Of a stretch of 64,000 nucleotides of DNA, positions 20,407-28,361 are shown one piece after another. Made by a program: the position numbers and the translations under genes. The DNA lies in the NCBI RefSeq assembly GCF_015220045.1, contig NZ_JADBGB010000001.1, forward strand, positions 2,659,001 to 2,723,000, given 5' to 3'. The DNA is from Marivivens aquimaris. GTDB lineage: Bacteria; Pseudomonadota; Alphaproteobacteria; Rhodobacterales; Rhodobacteraceae. Under the pieces are notes generated by a model, which worked only from the letters and a program-made list of their open reading frames with translations, searched no databases and was not told where the DNA came from. Numbering within the stretch: the stretch's first letter is position 1; the number at the start of each line of letters is the position of its first letter.

Positions 20407-20622
20407 ATGCAAATCCCACCGACCGACCTGCGGCTTGCGGCGCAGAAAATCGAAAGCCAATTCCTGTCAGAGATGTTGAAACACACAGGCTTCGGCGGCG
20501 AGCAGAACGGCGCGGAGTTCGACACCTTCATGCGCGACGCCGTATCGGAAAAGCTCGTCGCCGCGGGCGGAATCGGCCTGTCGCAGACCATCCTGACCGC
20601 ACTGGAGGCCCGCAATGACTGA
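20407..20622 (+). CDS. flgJ: Rod-binding protein (FlgJ N-terminal-like)
   Basis: 71 residues corresponding to the rod-binding domain of FlgJ without the muramidase domain, as is usual in alphaproteobacteria. The signature is AAQKIESQFLSEMLKHTGF, then FDTFMRDAVSEKLVAAGGIGLS. It assists rod assembly in the periplasm; another enzyme must cut the peptidoglycan. The ATG has AAGGAG 6 nt upstream; the longer upstream frame is not coding. It overlaps the next gene by 8 nt. Confidence 0.85.
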   Translation: MQIPPTDLRLAAQKIESQFLSEMLKHTGFGGEQNGAEFDTFMRDAVSEKLVAAGGIGLSQTILTALEARND

Positions 20623-20917
20623 GGCAGCGCGCGTTTTGAAGGCCCTCGCGACCGACCGAGAGGCGATTATTCACGGACAATTCGATCTAAATCCTGTGGA
20701 GTTTGATGCGGCCCTTCTGACCGAGGCCGAAGCCGTGCAAATCAGAAAGGAAGCCGCGCGAAACCTTGCGCTTCTCCAGCGCGCGCAGGCGGGGATTTCC
20801 GTTGTGCGTCAGCGGCTTGCCGATCTGTCGCTGCTTCAGGAGACCTTTGGCTACTATGATGCCGACGGGCGCAAGATGCCGCGCAAACCGCACAAAACCA
20901 TCGACAGGCAGTCGTAA
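20615..20917 (+). CDS. Small helical flagellar protein, FlgN-like chaperone candidate
   Basis: 100 residues, predicted largely alpha-helical and soluble, with no signal peptide (AVQIRKEAARNLALLQRAQAG, then VRQRLADLSLLQETFGYYD). The basic C-terminal tail ends RKPHKTIDRQS. The size, the helix pattern and the position just before flagellin, next to the rod-binding gene, suggest a FlgN-type export chaperone for hook-associated proteins FlgK/FlgL. This is position-based inference, as sequence similarity is low. It overlaps flgJ and is the last gene before the flagellin leader. Confidence 0.5.
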   Translation: MTEAARVLKALATDREAIIHGQFDLNPVEFDAALLTEAEAVQIRKEAARNLALLQRAQAGISVVRQRLADLSLLQETFGYYDADGRKMPRKPHKTIDRQS

Positions 20918-20930
20918 AATTCGCGAGCCG

Positions 20931-20945
20931 TTAGGGGAATCTTAG
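20931..20945. promoter_or_regulatory. Weak CtrA-like direct repeat upstream of flagellin
   Basis: TTAG-GGGAATC-TTAG, six of eight positions of TTAA-N7-TTAA, 134 bp before the flagellin start. No sigma-54 or sigma-28 promoter of good quality was seen in this leader, so the real promoter class is undecided. Confidence 0.3.
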
Positions 20946-20985
20946 AACCTGCCCCGCACAGTCACATCAGATCCCGAATGGATCG

Positions 20986-21058
20986 CCGGAATCTCCGGAC
21001 AGTCAGAACGACATTTCACCGAGCCGAACGGCTTCTGGCACACGGGCGCAAAAGCGCC
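20986..21058 (+). promoter_or_regulatory. Flagellin 5' leader with two stem-loops
   Basis: CCGGA-ATC-TCCGG (20986-20998) and GGCGC-AAAA-GCGCC (21045-21058). The second ends only 5 nt before the AAAAAGGA ribosome-binding site and 20 nt before the ATG. In Caulobacter FlbT acts on the flagellin mRNA leader, and flbT is encoded two genes downstream here. A similar post-transcriptional control is therefore plausible but not shown. Confidence 0.45.
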
Positions 21059-21078
21059 AGCAAAAAGGACTCTGACTC

Positions 21079-22572
21079 ATGTCCAGCATTCTGACCAACA
21101 ACGGCGCCATGGTGGCGCTCAATACTCTCAAAAGCATCAACAGCGACCTGTCCAAAGTTCAGGACACGATTTCGACCGGTAAGGCCGTGAACTCGGCCAA
21201 GGACGACGCGTCTGTCTGGGCCATTTCTAAGGTGATGGAAGCCGACGTGAAGGGCTTCAAAGGCATCTCCGACAGCCTCTCGCTCGCCGAATCGAGCCTC
21301 GCCGTTGCAGCGGGTGCATCCGAAACGGTGACGGACCTGCTCACCGACATCAAAGGCAAGATCGTCGCCGCGCAGGAAGAAAACGTCGACCGTGACAAGA
21401 TCCAGTCCGATATCAAGGCGCTCAGCGACCAGATCAAATCGGTTACCGGCGCGGCGCAGTTCAACGGCCTCAACTTCCTCGAAGGGTCGGATTCGGTCGA
21501 GGTGCTCTCCTCGCTCGACCGCGCTTCGGACGGAACGGTGTCTGTGTCCAACATCGCGATCGACCGTCAGGACCTGACCGCGTCGAAAGGTACGTTCGGA
21601 AGCGGGACATCGCTGAATGCGAACGCGACGGCGTCGGATACGACTGTGGCTTCGGCGGGGAACATCGCCAGTGTAACGATCAACGGCGACGCCGATATGT
21701 CGGACAATGCTTTCAGCATTGAGATCGGCGGCACAACGCTCGAATTTCAGAATAATTTCTTCAGCAATACTACCAACGACGTGTCGGCCACCACACAAGT
21801 CGTCGCAGCTATCAATGCTCTGGGCATTGAAGGCATCACCGCAGCTGTAAATGGCGGCACCCCAACCCAGATCGACATTACGTCGACCCGCGCGTTCGAA
21901 GATGTGAGCTTGTCCGCAACTGGTGATGCCACGGCCGGTGCAACCGAAATCGCCGAGCGCGCCGAAACCATCGACCTCTCCAACAGTGCAAGCGTGAACG
22001 ACGGTGACGGTTACCGCGTCACGGTCGGCTCGTCCTCCTACAGCTATGTGGCTGGCAAGGGCGAGACGATGGAGGATGTCGCGAAGGGCCTGAAAGCTGC
22101 CATCGACGGCGGCAACATTGACGGCGTGACGACCTCTGTCACGCAGGACGAAACGACCGGCCAGTGGACGCTGAAGGTCGACAACGACGGCAGCGGTTCC
22201 GCATCGCTCGCCCTGACCGTCACCGGCGCGGCTGGCGGCGAAGCGTCGGGCGGTCTGTTCGGGCTCGACACTATCGACGTGTCCACCAAGGACGGCGCAA
22301 AAGCCGCGCTCGGCAATATCGACACGCTGATCGCCAATTCGGTCGACGCGGCGGCGGCTTTCGGTTCGGCCCAAGGGCGACTGGAGACGCAGTCGGACTT
22401 CATCGGCAAACTGTCGTCGGCGCTGAAGGCAGGCATCGGCAGCCTTGTGGACGCGGATATGGAGGAAACCTCCGCCCGCCTGCAAGCGCTTCAGGTGCAG
22501 CAGCAGCTTGGCGTGCAGTCGCTGTCGATGGCGAATCAGGCGCCGCAGTCGATCCTGTCGCTCTTCCGCTAA
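21079..22572 (+). CDS. fliC: Flagellin
   Basis: 497 residues, the filament subunit. The conserved D0/D1 ends are present: N-terminal MSSILTNNGAMVALNTLKSIN with KDDASVWAISKVME, and C-terminal ALQVQQQLGVQSLSMANQAP ending ILSLFR. The central region, roughly residues 170-400, is a variable insertion containing what look like flagellin hook-IN type repeats (ASVTINGDADMSDNAFSIEI, DGDGYRVTVGSSSYSYVAGK). It is Ser/Thr-rich and a possible glycosylation platform, longer than the compact flagellins of some relatives. It is followed by a stem-loop and then flaF and flbT. Only one flagellin gene is in the window. Confidence 0.95.
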   Translation: MSSILTNNGAMVALNTLKSINSDLSKVQDTISTGKAVNSAKDDASVWAISKVMEADVKGFKGISDSLSLAESSLAVAAGASETVTDLLTDIKGKIVAAQEENVDRDKIQSDIKALSDQIKSVTGAAQFNGLNFLEGSDSVEVLSSLDRASDGTVSVSNIAIDRQDLTASKGTFGSGTSLNANATASDTTVASAGNIASVTINGDADMSDNAFSIEIGGTTLEFQNNFFSNTTNDVSATTQVVAAINALGIEGITAAVNGGTPTQIDITSTRAFEDVSLSATGDATAGATEIAERAETIDLSNSASVNDGDGYRVTVGSSSYSYVAGKGETMEDVAKGLKAAIDGGNIDGVTTSVTQDETTGQWTLKVDNDGSGSASLALTVTGAAGGEASGGLFGLDTIDVSTKDGAKAALGNIDTLIANSVDAAAAFGSAQGRLETQSDFIGKLSSALKAGIGSLVDADMEETSARLQALQVQQQLGVQSLSMANQAPQSILSLFR

Positions 22573-22579
22573 GGCCGGA

Positions 22580-22600
22580 GGGAGGGTGCGTAGCCCTCCC
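22580..22600 (+). terminator. Stem-loop between fliC and flaF
   Basis: GGGAGGG-TGCGTAG-CCCTCCC, a 7-bp GC stem beginning 8 bp after the fliC stop, without a T run. It could stabilise the abundant flagellin mRNA 3' end or reduce read-through into flaF. Confidence 0.5.
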
Positions 22601-22647
22601 CCATTCACGATGAAATCGTGCCAATTCCGTCCCGAAAGGACTTTGCC

Positions 22648-23016
22648 TTGAACGCCATTATTCAGGCCCGCATGGGCTATGACCCGAAAACCGCCGTCAG
22701 CCGCCACCCCCGCTCGATGGAGCGGCTTCTGTTCGGCCAGATCACCTCGCGCCTGTCACGGGCGATTGCGGCGACCGACCGCAAAGCGCTGATCGAGGCG
22801 CTGCATGACAACCGCAAGCTCTGGACGACCATCGCGGTCGATATTGCGAGCGACGGCAATGGACTGCCCGATCAATTGCGAGGGCAGATTTTCTACCTCG
22901 CCGAATTCACGCAGCATCACTCCAGTCTCGTTCTGAAAGAAGGTGCAGATCCGCAGGTACTCGTCGATATCAATCGTGCCGTCATCGCGGGCCTGTCGTC
23001 GGAGGCAGCAGCATGA
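22648..23016 (+). CDS. flaF: Flagellar biosynthesis regulator FlaF
   Basis: 122 residues. FlaF is a small alphaproteobacterial protein that promotes flagellin synthesis or secretion, opposing FlbT. I set the start at a TTG because AAAGGA lies 7 nt upstream and the product then begins MNAIIQARMGYD, like other FlaF proteins. A GTG 30 bp earlier (22618) has no such site. Body motifs are SMERLLFGQITSRLSRA and LRGQIFYLAEFTQHHSSLVL. The stop overlaps the flbT ATG (ATGA), so the two antagonists are made in a coupled way. Confidence 0.88.
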   Translation: MNAIIQARMGYDPKTAVSRHPRSMERLLFGQITSRLSRAIAATDRKALIEALHDNRKLWTTIAVDIASDGNGLPDQLRGQIFYLAEFTQHHSSLVLKEGADPQVLVDINRAVIAGLSSEAAA

Positions 23017-23414
23017 GCGGGCTCGTTCTGAAACTCGGGCCGGGTGAAAGGCTGCTGGTGAACGGTGCGGTCATCGAAAACGGTGACAAACGGTCCCGCA
23101 TTTCGATCCTGACGCCCAAGGCGAATATCCTTCGCCTGCGCGATGCGATCCACCCTGACGAAGCCAACACGCCGGTCCGACGTGTCTGCTACATCGCGCA
23201 GCTTGTGCTGTCAGGTGATGCCGAGGAAAGCCAAGCGAAACGCCAAATCCTCAGCGGGATCGAGCAGCTCAGCCAAGTGTTCTGCGACCACGACAGCAAA
23301 CAGGCACTGACCAAAGGGACGGGCGCCGCGTTGGAGGGCGACTACTACAAATGCCTCCGCCATCTGCGCACGCTCCTCCCCCGCGAGGACCGACTGATGG
23401 CGCAGTATTCATGA
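23013..23414 (+). CDS. flbT: Flagellin synthesis repressor FlbT
   Basis: 133 residues. FlbT in Caulobacter destabilises flagellin mRNA through its 5' leader when assembly is blocked. The characteristic N-terminus SGLVLKLGPGERLLVNGAVIENGDKR is present, with NILRLRDAI and a C-terminal region YYKCLRHLRTLLPRED. It sits in a run flaF-flbT-DUF1217 with ATGA overlaps at both ends. The potential target leader is in front of fliC, 2 kb upstream. Confidence 0.92.
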   Translation: MSGLVLKLGPGERLLVNGAVIENGDKRSRISILTPKANILRLRDAIHPDEANTPVRRVCYIAQLVLSGDAEESQAKRQILSGIEQLSQVFCDHDSKQALTKGTGAALEGDYYKCLRHLRTLLPREDRLMAQYS

Positions 23415-24181
23415 GCTTCCAGCCTGTCGTTCCGCTCTCCGGCTACGGCGGCTGGGTGTTCCTGAACCGGACGCTGGATCAGCAGAAGGACGCCTTCACA
23501 CAGAGCGGCGAAGCGGCGCGAAACAGTGCCTATTTCAGCGAAACAATCAATCAGGTCGAAAGCGCGAAGGAACTGGTTTCCGACCGCCGATTAATGTCGG
23601 TTGCCCTCGAAGCGTTCGGATTGGGCGACGATATCAATGCCAAAGCGTTCGTGCGCAAAGTCCTCGAAAGCCCGACGGGTGACCGTGAAGCGTTGGCTGG
23701 GAAACTGTCCGACAAACGCTACGCCGCGATGGCCAAGGCGCTGGGATTCGGGGACGGGAAGCCGCTGACAAACGACCGTGTGGCGGACATCGTGGCCCGC
23801 TATCAGGACCGCAGTTTCGAGGCCGCGCTGGGCGAGGTCGACAACACGATGCGCATGGCGCTGAACCTCGGTTCCGCTTTGCAGGACATCGACAGTTCGG
23901 TGACGAGCGGCGACGGCAAATGGTTTGCCGTTATGGGCAATCCTGCGGTGCGCAAGGTGTTCGAGACAGCGCTCGGGTTCCCGACGAGTTTCGGTGCGCT
24001 CGACATTGATCAGCAGCTTGAGCAATTCAAAGAGCGCTCTGAGCGCGTGCTCGGAACGTCCGATGTTGCACAATTTCTGGCACCCGAGGGGCAGGAGAAA
24101 CTGCTTCGGATGTTCTTCGTTCGCTCGGAGATGGCAAATCCGTCCGCCGTTCAGTCGCACATTCTGACGCTCTTACGCTGA
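23411..24181 (+). CDS. DUF1217 domain flagellar locus protein
   Basis: 256 residues, no signal peptide or membrane span, mostly helical. The pattern FFSETIN-like start, then SVALEAFGLGDDINAKAFVRKVLES and YAAMAKALGFGDGKPLTN, matches DUF1217, a family found in alphaproteobacterial flagellar clusters with no proven biochemical role. The start is the ATG overlapping the flbT stop; the longer frame upstream runs inside flbT. The 3' end overlaps fliI tail-to-tail by 9 nt. Confidence 0.75.
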   Translation: MSFQPVVPLSGYGGWVFLNRTLDQQKDAFTQSGEAARNSAYFSETINQVESAKELVSDRRLMSVALEAFGLGDDINAKAFVRKVLESPTGDREALAGKLSDKRYAAMAKALGFGDGKPLTNDRVADIVARYQDRSFEAALGEVDNTMRMALNLGSALQDIDSSVTSGDGKWFAVMGNPAVRKVFETALGFPTSFGALDIDQQLEQFKERSERVLGTSDVAQFLAPEGQEKLLRMFFVRSEMANPSAVQSHILTLLR

Positions 24182-25489
24182 GCGCCCCTCTAGCGTGCGC
24201 CGCAGGTCGGCAAACGCAGTGTCGACGCCGCCGGACGGTCGGGAAAGGAACTGCTCCAGACCGTTCCGCAGCTTGATCGCCCTGTCAACTTGCGGGTCGC
24301 TTCCGGCGGAATAGAGACCGGACTGGATCATCAACTCAGAGTGCTCATAGGCCGCCATCAGACTGCGAGCCTCTTTGATCAGCGCATTCTCGGCCTCATT
24401 CGCCGCAGCCGGCAAGGCACGCGATACAGAGCGAAGAACGTCGATGGCGGGGAATCTGCCGCGCTCGGCAATGTCGCGGCTGAGGATGACATGGCCATCG
24501 AGGACACCGCGCAGCATGTCGGCCACGGGTTCCTCCATATCCGAGCCAGCGACCAGCACGCTGTAGATCGCGGTGATGTCGCCTTCGCTCATAGGGCCGG
24601 GTCCGGCGCGCTCACACAGGCGGGCGATCGAGGCGGCGGTCGACGCCGGAAAACCACGCAAGTTCGACGCCTCTCCACTGGCGGCAGCGATTTCGCGGTG
24701 CGCTTCGGCGAAACGCGTCACTGAGTCGACGAATAGCAGCACGTGCTTACCCAGCGCGCGAAAATGCTCGGCCACGGCGGTCGCGGACAGTGCGCAACGC
24801 CTGCGCATATTGGCGGACTGGTCGGAGGTCGCCGCGACGACGACCGAACGCGACAACCCCTCGGGACCGAGGACGTTTTCGACGAACTCCCGCACCTCGC
24901 GGCCGCGCTCCCCGACCAACGCAATGACGACTACGTCGGCGGCCATGCCTCGGGCAAGATTGGCGATGAGCGTGGATTTCCCCACACCGGAGCCCGCGAA
25001 AAGACCGATGCGCTGGCCGCGCACGATGGGCAGCATGGTGTCGAAAACGGCAAGACCAGTGGGAACCCGTGCGCCGAGTGGGCGTCGGACATAGGCATCG
25101 GGTGGGTTGCGGTTGAGCACGACTGTGCGAAGACCGTCCAGCAGCGGTCGCCCGTCCAAGGGCCTGCCATCCGGGTCGATCACACGGCCGATCCATGAGG
25201 TATCGGGGCGGAAATGCGACTGGCCGCGATGAATGACGGTGTCACCCAGCTTTACTCCACGGGTCGGGCCGTCGGTCATCAGGCGTACATCCGTTTCGAG
25301 GCCGATGACCTCCGCTTTGATGCGAGCGCTGTCGGTGACGACCTCGACCTCATCGCCAATTCGAACGGTTTTGGGCAAACCTGCGACCGACAAAATATCG
25401 CTACAAATTTTCGAGACTGTCCCAGCGCAATTCTGCATTTTTACGCGCTCGATTGCCGCACCTGCACGCTCAAAAACATTGTCTGTCAT
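24173..25489 (-). CDS. fliI: Flagellar export ATPase FliI
   Basis: 438 residues, F1-beta-like hexameric ATPase energising type III export. Walker A GLFAGSGVGKSTLIANL lies near residues 163-178. The conserved VALVGERGREVREFVE and LLFVDSVTRFAEAHREI (Walker B region) follow. The start ATG has AAAGGAGCG 5 nt upstream, and the longer frame adds only seven residues. It is transcribed alone, away from the flgB operon across an 80-bp divergent spacer holding two CtrA-like sites. The partner FliH is encoded 14 kb away with fliF and fliN. Confidence 0.96.
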   Translation of the reverse strand: MTDNVFERAGAAIERVKMQNCAGTVSKICSDILSVAGLPKTVRIGDEVEVVTDSARIKAEVIGLETDVRLMTDGPTRGVKLGDTVIHRGQSHFRPDTSWIGRVIDPDGRPLDGRPLLDGLRTVVLNRNPPDAYVRRPLGARVPTGLAVFDTMLPIVRGQRIGLFAGSGVGKSTLIANLARGMAADVVVIALVGERGREVREFVENVLGPEGLSRSVVVAATSDQSANMRRRCALSATAVAEHFRALGKHVLLFVDSVTRFAEAHREIAAASGEASNLRGFPASTAASIARLCERAGPGPMSEGDITAIYSVLVAGSDMEEPVADMLRGVLDGHVILSRDIAERGRFPAIDVLRSVSRALPAAANEAENALIKEARSLMAAYEHSELMIQSGLYSAGSDPQVDRAIKLRNGLEQFLSRPSGGVDTAFADLRRTLEGRSA

Positions 25490-25506
25490 GGTCGCTCCTT
25501 TGCCTC

Positions 25507-25546
25507 TCAACCCCTTCTTAAGGAATCGGGGTTAAGCAGAGGTTGA
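25507..25546. promoter_or_regulatory. Two CtrA-like sites in the fliI-flgB divergent spacer
   Basis: TCAA-CCCCTTC-TTAA (25507-25521) and TTAA-GCAGAGG-TTGA (25532-25546). Each matches seven of eight positions of the TTAA-N7-TTAA consensus. One is nearer each gene, which fits separate control of the two divergent promoters. Confidence 0.55.
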
Positions 25547-25568
25547 AGCAATCGAGGGAGAAGCCCCG

Positions 25569-25916
25569 ATGATAGAAAACGCAGCACTTTTCCGGATCGC
25601 GGGCGCCATGTCGGCCTATGCGGGCAGCCGTCAGAGCGTCATCGCAGAGAACATCGCGAACGCGGACCGGCCTGGTTACCATGCAAAAGGCGTGACGCCT
25701 TTCGAGACAACGATGGAGCGCGGGCTGGCGTTGAAAACGACCGGCGCGGGCCACCTGAAAGCAGGCGGAACCGCCGCAACGTTCGATACCGGCGCAGCGG
25801 TGGCGCTTGAACAGCAGATGGTGGAGGCGGTCGACGCCCAGCGCAACCACGAAAAAGCGCTCGCCATCTATCGGCATGGGCTAACCGTTTTGCGCACCGC
25901 GTTGGGGCGGGCGTAA
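25569..25916 (+). CDS. flgB: Flagellar basal-body rod protein FlgB
   Basis: 115 residues, proximal rod subunit. It has the rod/hook family N-terminal motif VIAENIANADRPGYHAKGV and a C-terminal helix VEAVDAQRNHEKALAIY. It is slightly shorter than the roughly 130-residue norm but intact at both ends. It is the first gene of a rightward run flgB-flgC-fliE-fliQ-flgF-flgG-flgA-flgH-fliL with gaps of at most 11 bp. A GGGAG ribosome-binding site precedes the ATG. Confidence 0.93.
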   Translation: MIENAALFRIAGAMSAYAGSRQSVIAENIANADRPGYHAKGVTPFETTMERGLALKTTGAGHLKAGGTAATFDTGAAVALEQQMVEAVDAQRNHEKALAIYRHGLTVLRTALGRA

Positions 25917-25919
25917 ACT

Positions 25920-26312
25920 ATGGCTGATTTCACCCAAGCGCTCGGCATTTCCGCCTCTGGCATGACTGCGCAGACCGCGCGGATCGGGCGGCTGTCGGAA
26001 AATATCGCGAACGCGGATACGCCCGGCTATCACCGCAAGCTGGTCAGCTTCGATGCCGAGGTGCAGCGCGGTCAGCAGACCGGCCGGATAAAGGTCGGAC
26101 GCACGTCGCTCGATCAATCGCCGCTTTCGCAGATTTACGATCCCTCGCATCCGCTGGCTGACGAGACGGGCCACTACAACGGCTCCAACGTCGATCTGCT
26201 GGTCGAAATCGCCGACGCCCGCGAGGCGCAGCGGTCTTACGAGGCCAATCTCAAAATGTTCGAACAGATCAAGCAGATGTCCTCGGGCCTTCTTGATCTG
26301 CTGCGTCGCTGA
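25920..26312 (+). CDS. flgC: Flagellar basal-body rod protein FlgC
   Basis: 130 residues, proximal rod subunit. N-terminal LGISASGMTAQTARIGRLSENIANADTPGYHRK carries the rod signature. YDPSHPLADETGHYNGSNVDLLVEIADAREAQRSYEANLKM is the typical FlgC C-terminus. It starts three bases after the flgB stop. Confidence 0.95.
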   Translation: MADFTQALGISASGMTAQTARIGRLSENIANADTPGYHRKLVSFDAEVQRGQQTGRIKVGRTSLDQSPLSQIYDPSHPLADETGHYNGSNVDLLVEIADAREAQRSYEANLKMFEQIKQMSSGLLDLLRR

Positions 26313-26323
26313 AGGAGCACGCT

Positions 26324-26605
26324 ATGGATATCTCTTCACGTTTTGCCACGCAGGCTTACGCCGCCAACAAGCCCGCCACCACGCCCGCGCAAGGGGACGG
26401 CGGCACGGTGCTGGGAAAGGCAGAGGATTTTGCCGAAACGCTGCGCGCCAGTGAAACAACGGCGATCGCATCGATGACAGGCGGCGCGGACGCGCATTCG
26501 CTGGTGCAGGCTCTGGCGCAGACCGAGCTCGCGGTCGAAGCGGCAGTGACCATCCGCGACAAGGTCGTCGAGGCGTATCAGGAGATCCTGAGGATGCCGG
26601 TATGA
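26324..26605 (+). CDS. fliE: Flagellar hook-basal body complex protein FliE
   Basis: 93 residues, the junction protein between MS ring and rod. The C-terminal two-thirds show the FliE pattern HSLVQALAQTELAVEAAVTIRDKVVEAYQEILRMPV. The N-terminal 30 residues are flexible. It overlaps the fliQ start by 4 nt. Confidence 0.9.
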   Translation: MDISSRFATQAYAANKPATTPAQGDGGTVLGKAEDFAETLRASETTAIASMTGGADAHSLVQALAQTELAVEAAVTIRDKVVEAYQEILRMPV

Positions 26606-26871
26606 TGAGCGAAGGCGCGATTTTCGACGTGCTGCGCGCGGCGCTCTGGGCCGGCGTGGTGATGTCAGCCCCGCTGCTCGCGGTGTCGCTGATCGTCGGG
26701 CTGGTGATCGGCCTGTTCCAAGCGCTCACCTCCATTCAGGAAAACAGTCTCACGTTCGTGCCGAAACTGGTGTGCATCGTCGCGGTGTTCTGGGCCTCGA
26801 TGGGGTTCATGACGCAGACGCTGGTGTCGCTTTGGCGCGATACGCTGGTGCCGATGATCGCGGGGGCATGA
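26602..26871 (+). CDS. fliQ: Flagellar export gate protein FliQ
   Basis: 89 residues with two membrane helices (VVMSAPLLAVSLIVGLVIGLFQALTSIQE and TFVPKLVCIVAVFWASMGFM). The conserved loop ALTSIQENSLTFVPK identifies FliQ. It forms the export gate with FliP and FliR, which are encoded elsewhere in this locus. The stop overlaps the flgF start. Confidence 0.95.
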   Translation: MMSEGAIFDVLRAALWAGVVMSAPLLAVSLIVGLVIGLFQALTSIQENSLTFVPKLVCIVAVFWASMGFMTQTLVSLWRDTLVPMIAGA

Positions 26872-27566
26872 TGGACGCGATTACCACAAGCCTCAGCCGT
26901 CAGTCGGGGCTGATGACCGAAATGCAGACCATCGCGAACAACATCGCAAACACGAATACGACCGGTTTCAGGTCGGCGGGGGTTACGTTCTCGGAGTTTC
27001 TGAATAGCGCCGGATCAGTCTCTATGTCGGCGGCCCGAGCGCATCATTTTTCGGTCGCGCAGGGCGCTTTGGCGCAGACAGGCGGGACCTATGACCTCGC
27101 TATCGAAGGGGACGGCTTCTTTCTGGTCGAAACGCCGGAGGGGCAGCGCCTCACAAGGGCGGGGAATTTCACACCGAACGAGATGGGCGATCTGGTGACG
27201 ATGGACGGGCATCCCGTGCTCGATAGCGGCGGATCACCTGTGTTCGTGCCGATCGGCGCAGGCTCGGTCGGCATCGCGCCGGACGGGACGATTTCGGCGG
27301 ACGGGCAAATCGTGGGGCAAATCGGCATCTGGCAACCGACCGACCCGCTGACGATGCGCAGGACCGAAGGCACGCGGTTTTCGGCGGACGGCTATGAACC
27401 TGCCGAGGGGCGCATGGTTCAGGGATTTGTCGAGCAGTCCAACGTCGATCCGATCCTCCAGATCAGCCGTCTGATCGAGGTCCAGCGGGCCTACGAATTG
27501 GGCCAGAGTTTCAGCGAGCGCGAGGACGAACGGGTCCGAAATGCGCTCGGCACCATCACACGATAG
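26871..27566 (+). CDS. flgF: Flagellar basal-body rod protein FlgF
   Basis: 231 residues, proximal rod subunit. Start motif MDAITTSLSRQSGLMTEMQTIANNIANTNTTGFRS, then LAIEGDGFFLVETPEG and GNFTPNEMGDLV, the FlgF/FlgG core. C-terminal VEQSNVDPILQISRLIEVQRAYELGQ is conserved. Two adjacent ATGs exist. The later one (chosen) overlaps the fliQ stop by 1 nt; the earlier one (26868) gives an ATGA overlap and one extra Met. Confidence 0.93.
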   Translation: MDAITTSLSRQSGLMTEMQTIANNIANTNTTGFRSAGVTFSEFLNSAGSVSMSAARAHHFSVAQGALAQTGGTYDLAIEGDGFFLVETPEGQRLTRAGNFTPNEMGDLVTMDGHPVLDSGGSPVFVPIGAGSVGIAPDGTISADGQIVGQIGIWQPTDPLTMRRTEGTRFSADGYEPAEGRMVQGFVEQSNVDPILQISRLIEVQRAYELGQSFSEREDERVRNALGTITR

Positions 27567-27575
27567 GAGACAACC

Positions 27576-28361
27576 ATGCGCGTCCTTGCGATCGCGGCCG
27601 CCGGAATGAGCGCCCAGCAAACTCGGGTCGAGGTGATTTCCAACAACCTCGCGAACATGAACACCACCGGCTTTGACCCGCGGCGGGCGGAGTTCGCGGA
27701 CCTTCACTATCAGCAGGCCATCAGGCCCGGTACAATCACCGCAAGCGACGGGACGGTGATGCCGACGGGCGTGCAGCTCGGGCTTGGTGTGAAGCCGACC
27801 GCCGTGTCCGTCATGATCCAGCAAGGCGCGCTGGCCGCGACGGGCGGTGATCTGGACGTGGCCATCGAAGGCGCAGGCTATCTGGAGGTCATGCAGCCGA
27901 ACGGTACTTCGGGCTATACGCGGGACGGTGCGCTCAAAATCTCCGCCGACGGTCAGATCGTGACGTCGGAAGGCTACGCCGTGATGCCAGGCGTGACGCT
28001 GCCTGCTGACACGAATTCTGTGTCTATCTCAGCGGAAGGTGAGGTCTATGCTCAGTTTGCCGACCGGATCGAGCCGGAACTGCTAGGCCAATTCAGCCTC
28101 GCCATGTTCACCAACCCCAAGGGGCTGGAGGCAACGGGCAGCAACATGTTTGCGGAGACCACGGCCTCCGGTCCTGCGCTGGTGTCTACCCCGGGCCAAG
28201 ACGGACTGGGCGTGCTACGGCAGGGGTATCTGGAGGACTCCAGCGTCGATGCCGTGCGCGAAGTCACCGACCTGATAGAGGCGCAGCGGGGGTACGAGAT
28301 GAACTCCAAGGTGATCACCGCCGCCGACCAGATGCTCAGCGCGATGGTGCAGGTCCGATGA
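27576..28361 (+). CDS. flgG: Flagellar distal rod protein FlgG
   Basis: 261 residues, full length for FlgG. It has the N-terminal signature AAAGMSAQQTRVEVISNNLANMNTTGFDPRRAEF, the core DLDVAIEGAGYLEVMQPNG and the C-terminal EDSSVDAVREVTDLIEAQRGYEMNSKVI. It lies 9 bp after flgF and overlaps the flgA start (ATGA). Confidence 0.97.
   Translation: MRVLAIAAAGMSAQQTRVEVISNNLANMNTTGFDPRRAEFADLHYQQAIRPGTITASDGTVMPTGVQLGLGVKPTAVSVMIQQGALAATGGDLDVAIEGAGYLEVMQPNGTSGYTRDGALKISADGQIVTSEGYAVMPGVTLPADTNSVSISAEGEVYAQFADRIEPELLGQFSLAMFTNPKGLEATGSNMFAETTASGPALVSTPGQDGLGVLRQGYLEDSSVDAVREVTDLIEAQRGYEMNSKVITAADQMLSAMVQVR

Noticed and set aside
21038..21053. Sigma-54 promoter (TGGCAC-N5-TTGC) before fliC
   Set aside because: TGGCAC is present but the downstream half reads CGCA, not TTGC, at the required spacing.
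21016..22707. A 563-codon leftward open frame
   Set aside because: It is antisense to flagellin and its leader, with Arg/His/Asp-rich composition typical of complementary-strand shadows.
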